Below, piece by piece: positions 1-4,870 of a DNA stretch of 5,111 nt (positions are counted from its first letter, which is position 1; every line of letters starts with the position of its first letter). The DNA lies in the NCBI GenBank assembly GCA_021792485.1, contig JAJYUO010000067.1, forward strand, positions 1 to 5,111. Reading direction: 5' to 3'. The position numbers and the translations under genes are program-made. The notes beneath the pieces were generated by a model. The model made no database searches. It had not been told where the DNA came from and was given only the letters and a program-made list of their open reading frames with translations. This stretch comes from Thermoplasmata archaeon (GTDB taxonomy: Archaea > Thermoplasmatota > Thermoplasmata > Lutacidiplasmatales > UBA184).

Positions 1-783
1 GTAACCGTCCTCGTCCGGTCCGACACCGTGCTGCGGAGCGTGGATCCGGAACTCGTGGCTCTGCTCCGGGGAACGCTGCGCGGTTTTTCCCTCGAGTTCC
101 ATGCGAGCGTCGAGCGCGTAGAGGCGGCGGGGAGCCGTCGCCGGGTCACCTACCGTCACGAGGGGGAGGAGCGGACACTCGAAACGGACGCGGTCGTTGT
201 AGCCACCGGGCGAGAGCCAGTCCTCCCCCAGGGGTGGGAACGAACGGGGATTGCTAGGGACTCTAGGGGATTTGTCGTGACCGACGATGCCGTTATGACC
301 ACCGTTCCTGGGATCTACGCTCCGGGGGACGTGAACGGCCGTGCCCCCTACTTCCACGCAGCGGTCCGGGAGTCTCTGGTCGCGGCCCATAACCTCCTTT
401 CCGGTAACAGCCGGACCGACGTCATGGATTACCGCAGCGTCCCGGTGACCGTATTCACCTTTCCCTCTCTCGCCTACGTCGGCACTACCGCATCGGAGGC
501 CCGACGGCAAGGGATCGAACCGGTGGTTGCCCGGGTCCCTCTCTCGGAAGACTCCCGCGCCCAGATGGTTCGAGAGCGCGAGGGAGAGGTGCGCCTCTTC
601 TTCGAGCCGGGAAGCCTCCGGCTGCTCGGAGGCTGGGTGCTCGGCGTCGGCGCGCCGGAGATCATCAACGAGATGGGGCTCGCCGTGAGCCGCGCGCTCA
701 CCGCTCGGGACCTTGCCGAGTTCGCCGACCAACACCCCACCACGAACGAAGCGATCTCCAGGGCGGCCCGGAGCGTAGTGTAG
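1..783 (+). CDS. Dihydrolipoamide dehydrogenase-like FAD/NAD(P) oxidoreductase, C-terminal part (5' partial)
   Basis: This is the end of a class I pyridine nucleotide-disulfide oxidoreductase, a soluble homodimeric flavoenzyme passing electrons between NAD(P)H, FAD and a disulfide. The frame is open from base 1, so the first residues (VTVLVR) are a strand of the NAD-binding Rossmann domain. Then come ATGREP (about 68-73), the second FAD-contact motif GIYAPGDV (104-111) and a C-terminal dimerisation domain opening with VPVTVFTFPSLAYVG (147-161). Near the end HPTTNE (245-250) carries the His and Glu, five residues apart, that form the catalytic base pair in lipoamide dehydrogenases. Mercuric reductases have Tyr instead of this His, so they are unlikely. 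About 200 residues are missing upstream, including the first FAD motif and the redox CxxxxC, so disulfide activity and exact substrate (lipoamide, a low-molecular-weight thiol, other) cannot be settled. No lipoamide-complex genes are visible. The next gene is convergent. Confidence 0.9.
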   Translation, partial: VTVLVRSDTVLRSVDPELVALLRGTLRGFSLEFHASVERVEAAGSRRRVTYRHEGEERTLETDAVVVATGREPVLPQGWERTGIARDSRGFVVTDDAVMTTVPGIYAPGDVNGRAPYFHAAVRESLVAAHNLLSGNSRTDVMDYRSVPVTVFTFPSLAYVGTTASEARRQGIEPVVARVPLSEDSRAQMVREREGEVRLFFEPGSLRLLGGWVLGVGAPEIINEMGLAVSRALTARDLAEFADQHPTTNEAISRAARSVV

Positions 784-1149
784 CCCCTCCCATCCCGACG
801 GGGAAAGCGGAGTGTCGGATCGAGATCGGACCGAAAATGAGTCCGCAGCCGGATCGCGCTCGCTGCCGTCGATGACAGGACGGGGCCCTCGTCTCGTGGA
901 TTTCCCCCGGCCCGTCGGGCCGGAGGAACGGGGAGCGGCTATTGAGCCGCGGCCGGGCCCAGGTCGTTCGCCGGCTCTCGGACCGCGGGTCGCTTGCCTC
1001 GCGACGGATCCCGCCCGGGTGTGATCGCATGCCCTTGTACGTCGCACGGATCCCGCGCCCAGGGAGGAGGCCGACCCTGCATCGATCTCTCGCCTGCGGT
1101 TTATGATGCGTCACGGATCGGCCTCGCGCGCGGGGGGCGGAGAACGCCT
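784..1149. other. Non-coding interval between two convergent genes
   Basis: This 366-base stretch lies between the 3' ends of the oxidoreductase and SRPBCC genes. Open frames cross it on both strands, but they are Arg/Pro/Ser-rich, show little third-position GC preference (roughly two thirds, against 80-90% in the clear genes here) and contain no recognisable domain. The best small candidate, a GTG-started frame at 812-1024, is not convincing. What can be seen is a cluster of GC-rich hairpins (904-1014) and an 11-base direct repeat, ACGGATCCCGC, at 1004-1014 and 1046-1056. I find no tRNA, rRNA or familiar ncRNA motif. Confidence 0.6.
904..1014. other. Cluster of three potential hairpins
   Basis: Three inverted repeats follow each other. 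The first is a perfect 7-bp stem with a 3-base loop: CCGGCCC (907-913), GTC, GGGCCGG (917-923). The second is a perfect 6-bp stem with a 4-base loop: GCGGCT (935-940), ATTG, AGCCGC (945-950). The third is longer with a bulge: GCGGGTCGC (985-993) faces GCGAC (1001-1005) and then CCGC (1011-1014). The cluster sits between convergent genes, so transcript 3' ends or a structured RNA are possible. There is no T-rich tract after the stems as expected of an archaeal terminator, and GC-rich DNA forms stems by chance. Confidence 0.35.
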
Positions 1150-1632
1150 TCACTTTCGCTGGGAAGGGACGAGCTCTGCCTCCATGGCGGTGGCGTACTT
1201 CTTCCATCCCAGGGAGTCCGCTTTGGCGAGCCGCCGGGCGAGCTTCGTCTCAGCCGCCGCGCCTACGCCCGAAACGCTTCGTTCGACGTGAAGTCCTGTG
1301 AAATCAAGGTGCGATGCCCGAGGCCCATCCGGGACGATCCGATACCAGAACTGCGAGAAACGATTCGGTCCGGTGAGGTGCGTGCTCGTCCACGACATCT
1401 GGGAGGTACGGATTCGGACAAGCTTGGTCTTGACGAGCGGCGGCCCCGCGGGTCGGAGGAACGTGTCGGACAGGATGACCAAGTCGTCGGCGATCCGGCG
1501 GACCCTTCTCCTTCCCCGGGTTCCTTCGAGCGCCAAGTCTGCCGGACCAAAGTCGACGCACCAGCGGAACGCCTGGGCGGCCGGCACACGGAACCTCTGG
1601 CGGAAACGATACTGAGCGGTGAGGATCGCCAT
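1150..1632 (-). CDS. SRPBCC (START/polyketide-cyclase-like) family protein, 160 aa
   Basis: The product looks like a small soluble SRPBCC protein, a helix-grip fold that encloses a hydrophobic ligand; the ligand cannot be told. The N-terminus (YRFRQRFRVPAAQAFRWCVDF, residues 8-28, read here as two short motifs) has the usual SRPBCC opening, a strand leading into VPA.AFRW. It is followed by DL.L.G, alternating strand segments (RRVRRIADDLVILSDTF, 42-58; MSWTSTHLTGP, 79-89; SQFWYRIVPDG, 93-103; LDFTGLHV, 109-116) and a long C-terminal helix (about 128-155) typical of the fold. I chose the ATG at 1632: it places an A/T-rich promoter box about 26 bases upstream and begins directly at the domain. 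A longer in-frame start at 1782 would run across that box and into the opposite gene. The gene is divergent from the pirin-like gene with 89 bases between starts. Resemblance to Thermoplasmatota proteins is from memory and unverified. Confidence 0.75.
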   Translation of the reverse strand: MAILTAQYRFRQRFRVPAAQAFRWCVDFGPADLALEGTRGRRRVRRIADDLVILSDTFLRPAGPPLVKTKLVRIRTSQMSWTSTHLTGPNRFSQFWYRIVPDGPRASHLDFTGLHVERSVSGVGAAAETKLARRLAKADSLGWKKYATAMEAELVPSQRK

Positions 1633-1653
1633 GATGGGCTCCCCACCCCACGA

Positions 1654-1662
1654 CCGTATTTC
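1654..1662 (-). promoter_or_regulatory. BRE/TATA-like promoter box for the SRPBCC gene
   Basis: On the minus strand the box reads TGAAATACGGT in context, an A-rich island in GC-rich DNA. Its core, GAAATACGG, is centred about 26 bases before the ATG at 1632, the spacing expected when an archaeal TATA box directs transcription to begin at the start codon itself (leaderless). The ten bases GAAATACGGT occur again before the gene at 4871. Confidence 0.55.
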
Positions 1663-1680
1663 AGAGGGGCGCGGGTTATC

Positions 1681-1690
1681 CGGGGCCCCG
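1681..1690. promoter_or_regulatory. Perfect 10-bp palindrome between divergent promoters
   Basis: CGGGGCCCCG is a perfect palindrome immediately upstream of the TATA-like box of the pirin-like gene and about 19 bases beyond the box of the SRPBCC gene. A symmetric site here could bind a dimeric regulator acting on one or both promoters. It could equally be chance in DNA this rich in GC. Confidence 0.25.
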
Positions 1691-1692
1691 TC

Positions 1693-1702
1693 TTTCATAT
1701 TC
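1693..1702 (+). promoter_or_regulatory. TATA-like box for the pirin-like gene
   Basis: TTTCATATTC is the most A/T-rich stretch of the divergent region. It is centred about 25 bases before the GTG at 1722, which fits leaderless archaeal transcription and supports that GTG as the start. No Shine-Dalgarno-like sequence lies between box and start. Confidence 0.55.
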
Positions 1703-1721
1703 TGGAACGAGTACGCCACGC

Positions 1722-2432
1722 GTGGCCGCACCCGCTCTTCCCCCCACCGTTCGGATCGTCTCGGGCGAAATCCAATCCGCAACGGCGACCCATCGCTTCA
1801 TCGTCCCATCGACCGGCCTATCCGCATGGCCCCCGTTCGAGCAGATAGGTGAGACGGTCGTCAGCCGCACCCGCCGGTTTCCCCCTCACGCCCACGAGCG
1901 GCAGGAAGTTCTCACCTACGTAAGCGAGGGGACCGCGGAGTACCGCGTCGGCGATCGGCCCGCGGAGACCGTCGCGCCCGGCTCGGCGATCCTCCTGAGC
2001 ACCACGGAGCGTGTCACCCATGCGATCAGCCCGCTTCCGGGACCCTCCGTGCGATGGTTCACTCTCGTTACTTCTCTGGTCGCGAGAATACCCGAGACCC
2101 GCCTTCAGACGAGCCACCGGCCCAAGACCCCTTCCTATGAGGACACCGCTTTGGTCCGCGATCTCCTGGGATTTAGCGTGGGAATGCGATCCGCCGGCGC
2201 GGTCGAGTGCCGCGAAGTTACATTCGTCCGGCGGAGCACCTCGTTCCAGGGGGTCGGGCACGATCGCAGGGCGGTCGTCTACGCACTCGACGGCTCGGGG
2301 ACCGTGGAAGGGCACGGGCTCCAGGCCGGAGAAGGGGCGCTCGTGGCGGATACCTCCGGTATCGCTATCGGGGGCACGCCGGGTTTCCGAGTGATCACGG
2401 CGACGGCACCCCTGGCCGTGCCGGAGCGATGA
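1722..2432 (+). CDS. Pirin-like bicupin protein, 236 aa
   Basis: The product resembles pirin/YhaK-type double-cupin proteins, cytosolic metal-binding beta-barrels; some members show quercetin 2,3-dioxygenase activity, others act as redox-sensitive regulators. The N-terminal cupin (about 40-120) holds PPHAHERQEVLTYVSEG (54-70), matching the pirin H-x-H-x3-E pattern with His56, His58 and Glu62, and a later His100 in RVTHAISP. In human pirin the segment around the last His is HAE, whose Glu is also a ligand; here it reads HAI, so that ligand is absent. The second cupin (about 140-230) includes VVYALDGSGTVEGHGLQAGEGALV (split around 185-208) and no obvious metal site. At 236 residues it is slightly short for a pirin (about 230-300). 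The GTG start is supported by the box at 1693-1702. It is divergent from the SRPBCC gene and convergent with the FUSC gene. Family call good, function unknown. Confidence 0.75.
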   Translation: MAAPALPPTVRIVSGEIQSATATHRFIVPSTGLSAWPPFEQIGETVVSRTRRFPPHAHERQEVLTYVSEGTAEYRVGDRPAETVAPGSAILLSTTERVTHAISPLPGPSVRWFTLVTSLVARIPETRLQTSHRPKTPSYEDTALVRDLLGFSVGMRSAGAVECREVTFVRRSTSFQGVGHDRRAVVYALDGSGTVEGHGLQAGEGALVADTSGIAIGGTPGFRVITATAPLAVPER

Positions 2433-2445
2433 GCCTGGAATCGGC

Positions 2446-2464
2446 CTCCGTCGCGCGACCGGAG
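2446..2464. terminator. Weak inverted repeat between convergent genes
   Basis: CTCCG (2446-2450) and CGGAG (2460-2464) flank a 9-base loop in the 60-base gap between the convergent 3' ends of the pirin-like and FUSC genes. It is followed only by GCTTTGG on the plus strand, so support as a terminator is positional and weak. Confidence 0.15.
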
Positions 2465-2492
2465 CTTTGGCCCGGATGGCGCCGGCGCTCCA

Positions 2493-3599
2493 TCAGGATC
2501 GGATCGGGTGCGCAGGAGAGGAGTGCGACGGAACCCGAAGGAATGCCGAGGTAGCGAACGCGCCGATCAGCGCGAACGCTCCTCCGATGACCGTCGCCGC
2601 CACGCGGGCCTCCGCGGCCCCCCATCCGGACTCCGACGTGATTCCCAGTACCAATAGGACCCAGGGCGTGAGGCTGAGGACATAGAGAGAGGGGCTCGCC
2701 GGTCGCAGGCTGATCGTTGTAGCGGACAGCAGAGCGATCGCGATCCCGAGCGCCCACGCTCCGGTGACATAGATCACGAACAGCCCGCCCATTGCTGCTC
2801 CGGCGATCGTACCGGTCATGCGCACGACCGCCGTGTTCATCGTCGCCATGAAACCGACCTGGAGCACGACGACGACGGTCAGGATCGACCAGTAATCATG
2901 CGCAAGTCCCAGCCGAGCCCCGACGGCGAACGCCCCTGCCGCCGCGATCCCGGCGGCAATCGCGGTGGCCAGCACCGCCCGGCGAACCGGCGGATCGGGC
3001 AGCGACTGACCAGGAAAATCCCATCGGCTCGGAGCCGCTCCGGTTCGTTCGGCGCGCCGCCGTTGCGCGAGAATCCATGCGCGTTGAGCGAAGATCCCGG
3101 CGAGCCCCAGCGTTCCGCCCGCGAGCGCGAGAACCGCGAGCATCGTCGGCGAAGTAAGCCCCGTGTGCCCAAATCCAATGCCGAGCGCGAACATCGCGCC
3201 GGTCGTCAATCCGACAGTCCGGAAGTTCGGGATGAGGTTAACGAGCTCCGCCACGGTGATGGAAACGGCGATCAACGGGAACTCGAGGTTGCCCGTCGTG
3301 GCGACGGCCGAACCGGCGGCGATGCCGACCGCGTTCAAGCCGAGGGCGAGGGCGGCCGACCGGGACCGGTGGCGGAAGTCGAGGAGCCCCTGGCCGAAGA
3401 AGACGTTCAGCATCCCGAGAGCGACCACCACCCAGGCGGCCTTCTGGTCGGTTCCCAACGCGAAGGCGACGGGGATGCTAAAGAAGGCCGCAGCGACGAC
3501 GCCCGAAAGCCAGTCGATCTGGCGGCGGTCAAGCTGAAAGAGCGGGTCGATGAGCACCGCGCTCAGGTTCGCCGGTGCGGGTGTGTCGGTATCGCCCAT
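2493..3599 (-). CDS. FUSC-type multi-pass membrane protein, putative exporter, 368 aa
   Basis: This is an integral membrane protein with about twelve hydrophobic segments in two groups. Roughly six lie at 31-50, 54-72, 82-102, 107-126, 130-147 and 152-172. After a basic hydrophilic loop (about 173-206, with QRRRAERTG) come six more, near 207-227, 237-257, 261-280, 282-298, 305-321 and 330-355. The loop start of the second half, HDYWSILTVVVVLQ (234-247), and the following R-x-TGT-x-G-x2-G pattern (260-272) are the FUSC signature. FUSC proteins include fusaric-acid resistance and aromatic-acid efflux components, but the substrate here is unknown. Bacterial aromatic-acid systems often pair with a membrane-fusion protein; none is visible. 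ATG 3599 gives the longest form; a GTG at 3557 is an alternative, and neither has a clear ribosome site or box at -26. The gene is divergent from the MOSC gene, 233 bases apart. Confidence 0.75.
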   Translation of the reverse strand: MGDTDTPAPANLSAVLIDPLFQLDRRQIDWLSGVVAAAFFSIPVAFALGTDQKAAWVVVALGMLNVFFGQGLLDFRHRSRSAALALGLNAVGIAAGSAVATTGNLEFPLIAVSITVAELVNLIPNFRTVGLTTGAMFALGIGFGHTGLTSPTMLAVLALAGGTLGLAGIFAQRAWILAQRRRAERTGAAPSRWDFPGQSLPDPPVRRAVLATAIAAGIAAAGAFAVGARLGLAHDYWSILTVVVVLQVGFMATMNTAVVRMTGTIAGAAMGGLFVIYVTGAWALGIAIALLSATTISLRPASPSLYVLSLTPWVLLVLGITSESGWGAAEARVAATVIGGAFALIGAFATSAFLRVPSHSSPAHPIRS

Positions 3600-3681
3600 T
3601 GTGCCGAGTGGTGTGGACGCGCTGCGTCGCCTCGGAGCGCTCCCGCCGCCCCTCGAGTGCGGCTAGGTCAGGTGCCCGGAG

Positions 3682-3693
3682 TCCTAATACTAC
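3682..3693 (-). promoter_or_regulatory. Possible TATA-like box for the FUSC gene
   Basis: The minus strand reads GTAGTATTAGGA here, the only A/T-rich island upstream of the FUSC gene on its strand. Initiation about 26 bases downstream would leave a leader of about 60 bases before the ATG at 3599, longer than for the other genes in this window. The box overlaps the left arm of an inverted repeat. Confidence 0.25.
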
Positions 3694-3717
3694 GCACGGA
3701 CTCGAGCCGGACGTAGT
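3689..3717. promoter_or_regulatory. Inverted repeat, candidate operator between FUSC and MOSC genes
   Basis: ACTACG (3689-3694) and CGTAGT (3712-3717) are perfect inverted arms around a 17-base spacer, whose centre is the palindrome CTCGAG (3701-3706). The whole lies in a divergent intergenic region and overlaps the possible FUSC promoter box, as expected of an operator for a dimeric repressor. No regulator gene is visible nearby. Confidence 0.3.
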
Positions 3718-3792
3718 CATTTCCCGCCGCGCGCGGGACTTCGGGCTTCGATCTGGGGCGCGGCGCCCGACGTCCGACGAAATCGGCCGAGT

Positions 3793-3802
3793 CATGATTA
3801 TC
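3793..3802 (+). promoter_or_regulatory. Possible TATA-like box for the MOSC gene
   Basis: CATGATTATC is an A/T-rich island in GC-rich sequence, centred about 35 bases before the TTG at 3833. Initiation about 26 bases downstream would give a very short leader of about 10 bases. Confidence 0.3.
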
Positions 3803-3824
3803 TGCTCGTAACCCTCGCGGGGGC

Positions 3825-3828
3825 GGTG
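3825..3828 (+). promoter_or_regulatory. Weak ribosome-binding site before the TTG start of the MOSC gene
   Basis: GGTG, part of the archaeal GGAGGTGA consensus, ends four bases before the TTG at 3833. It matters because the start is a rare codon, and no ATG or GTG lies in frame between it and the TAA at 3809-3811. Confidence 0.3.
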
Positions 3829-3832
3829 CGGA

Positions 3833-4318
3833 TTGCCGATCGGCAGGGTCGTCGGTCTCTTCGTGAAGGGAGAGGTCCCGGGTGAGCCGGGGTTGCCGAA
3901 GGAGTCGGTCCCGGAGCTGGACCTGACCCCGGCCGGGGCGCGCGGGGACTTTAACCACTATCGGACCGAAGAGCTGCACGGCGATCCCGACTCCGCCATC
4001 CTCCTTCTTCCGCACGAGCTCCTGGATGCCCTACGAGAGGATGGTTGGCCGGTAGGACCGGGGCATCTAGGAGAGAACATCGGGATCCGAGGAATAGCCT
4101 GGACCGAGTTCCGCCCCGGGCGGACCTTTCGGTTGGGCCGCGCCGAGCTACGCACGACGCGAGAATGCACTCCGTGTGAGCGCCTCCAGTTCCTCCCCTA
4201 CGTCGGCCCAGAGAGACTGGCCGAATTCATGCGAGCCACGCTCTCGCGCCGGGGATGGTACGCGCGTGTCGTCCGACCCGGGGCCACGCGACTCGGCGAC
4301 GCCGTCGACGTCGACTGA
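3833..4318 (+). CDS. MOSC-domain protein, 161 aa
   Basis: This is a stand-alone MOSC domain, the module at the end of molybdenum-cofactor sulfurases, which also occurs alone in YiiM/YuaD-type proteins. Known members handle sulfur on a conserved Cys or bind Mo-cofactor; some reduce N-hydroxylated compounds. Motifs appear in family order: GLPKESV (20-26), GARGDFN (35-41), LHGDPDSAILL (48-58), VGPGHLGENIGIRGI (74-88), FRPGRTFRLG (93-102), a cysteine patch CTPC (112-115) with Cys115 in the conserved PC position, and the closing RRGWYARVVRPG...LGD (139-156). The length is normal for a single-domain MOSC protein. The start is TTG at 3833, since the frame is closed by TAA at 3809-3811 and no better start exists in between; the GLF.K-type first strand is complete with it. 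No molybdopterin genes are nearby, so the substrate is open. It stands alone, divergent from the FUSC gene. Confidence 0.88.
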   Translation: MPIGRVVGLFVKGEVPGEPGLPKESVPELDLTPAGARGDFNHYRTEELHGDPDSAILLLPHELLDALREDGWPVGPGHLGENIGIRGIAWTEFRPGRTFRLGRAELRTTRECTPCERLQFLPYVGPERLAEFMRATLSRRGWYARVVRPGATRLGDAVDVD

Positions 4319-4323
4319 TCGGC

Positions 4324-4345
4324 GCCGGCACGGATCGGAGCCGGC
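4324..4345 (+). terminator. Hairpin and pyrimidine tract after the MOSC gene
   Basis: Five bases after the MOSC stop, GCCGGC (4324-4329) and GCCGGC (4340-4345) can pair as a 6-bp stem with a 10-base loop. A pyrimidine-rich tract follows at about 4360-4381 (TTCTCTCTCCTCC and a later CTTGTATT). Stem plus downstream T/C-rich DNA suits a transcription end, though the T content is modest. Confidence 0.35.
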
Positions 4346-4370
4346 CGCTAGCGATCCGATTCTCTCTCCT

Positions 4371-4589
4371 CCGCTTGTATTCGAGCTCGTCGCCGAGGGG
4401 CCCGCTCAGAACGAGGGCCGGCCGGGCGATGCGAAGGTCTTGTCAAGGGAGCTGGTCGGGAACCGCCGGCTCTTGAGCCCGCTTTGCCGTATCTTCGGTT
4501 CGCCATCGGTCCGAGGCATCTGGGCTGCCCTGCCGTTCGTCGACCCGGCATGGGGGACCGCGGCGACGCCGGGACGAAGTCGATCGTGA
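4371..4589 (+). pseudogene. Possible gene remnant with coding-like base periodicity
   Basis: Read from 4371 in this frame, about 65 codons show high third-position GC (around 80% by hand count) with a low second position (around 54%), a pattern of real genes in GC-rich DNA. The translation (PPLVFELVAEG, then KVLSRELVGNRRLLSPLCRIF) is less Arg-rich than typical shadow frames, but I recognise no family. There is no ATG or GTG after the MOSC stop in this frame; only internal TTG codons. The minus strand over 4406-4615 is also open with high third-position GC, so the strand is uncertain. It ends at TGA 4587-4589. Confidence 0.2.
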
Positions 4590-4795
4590 GCCCGCGGCCG
4601 TCGTGGCGCGGCCAACGGGTGCCTCTCAGGCGCGTCTTTCCCTCGACTCCGCGACGCCGCGCCGGTCGGGAGGAAATCCCGCGATCGACCGTCCGTCCCC
4701 GCCTACCGGGGACGATTACGGGTTCACGCGGATCCGAACGGCGGAACGGCCCGATGCACTTGGGTCGACTCTCCCGTCGGGCCCGCGATGGGCGA

Positions 4796-4818
4796 GATCC
4801 GACATCGTGTGGCGGATC
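4796..4818. promoter_or_regulatory. Inverted repeat abutting a promoter, candidate operator
   Basis: GATCCG (4796-4801) and CGGATC (4813-4818) are perfect inverted arms around an 11-base spacer. The right arm ends one base before the GAAATACGGT box at 4820-4829. A protein bound here would sit at the BRE/TATA element and could block or assist initiation of the gene at 4871. Confidence 0.3.
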
Positions 4819-4819
4819 C

Positions 4820-4829
4820 GAAATACGGT
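4820..4829 (+). promoter_or_regulatory. BRE/TATA-like promoter box for the membrane-protein gene
   Basis: GAAATACGGT is identical to the ten bases at the SRPBCC promoter. It is centred about 47 bases before the ATG at 4871, so initiation about 26 bases downstream would give a leader of about 20 bases. A second A/T-rich spot, GATTAGAA at 4843-4850, is centred about 25 bases before the ATG and could instead give a leaderless transcript. Confidence 0.4.
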
Positions 4830-4870
4830 AGCCCTCCTAAGGGATTAGAACCCCTGCGGCGTGTACGACC

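Larger units (their letters stand above)
4319..4870. other. 552-base interval without an assignable gene
   Basis: No recognisable protein, tRNA or known ncRNA motif was found between the MOSC gene and the membrane-protein gene. Open frames here are mostly Arg/Pro/Ser-rich and lack domains. The interval holds the hairpin at 4324-4345, a stretch with coding-like periodicity at about 4371-4589, and a promoter with inverted repeat at 4796-4829. It may be a decayed gene, a small unannotated protein or a non-coding region. Confidence 0.5.

Noticed and set aside
784..804. CCCC/GGGG pairing just after the oxidoreductase stop as a terminator
   Set aside because: The stem is only four base pairs and has no T-rich tract after it.
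812..1024. GTG-started 70-codon frame after the oxidoreductase gene
   Set aside because: Third-position GC is near background, the composition is Arg/Pro-rich, and it runs through the hairpin cluster.
698..1207. Minus-strand open frame of 169 codons
   Set aside because: It overlaps the ends of both flanking genes, is rich in Arg, Ser and Pro and shows no domain or promoter.
1633..1782. N-terminal extension of the SRPBCC gene to an upstream start at 1782
   Set aside because: The extension would translate the promoter box and overlap the pirin-like gene. The SRPBCC domain begins right at the ATG at 1632.
994..1848. Long plus-strand open frame of 284 codons
   Set aside because: It is antisense to the SRPBCC gene and runs through the divergent promoter region and into the pirin-like gene. 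Its composition is Arg/Pro/Ser-rich with no domain.
2898..3716. Plus-strand open frame of 272 codons
   Set aside because: It is antisense to the FUSC gene. The translation is highly charged, low in hydrophobic residues and typical of a GC-rich shadow frame, while the minus strand gives clear membrane helices.
4670..4683. GAGGAAATCCCGC, reminiscent of a conserved RNase P RNA segment
   Set aside because: The match is partial and the other conserved RNase P RNA region (an ACAGAA-type motif) is not found nearby on either strand.
4839..4855. tRNA T-arm-like hairpin on the minus strand (AGGGG, TTCTAAT, CCCTT)
   Set aside because: It has a T-arm-like 5-bp stem and 7-base loop, but no matching acceptor, D or anticodon arm can be found where required, and that DNA encodes the start of the membrane protein.
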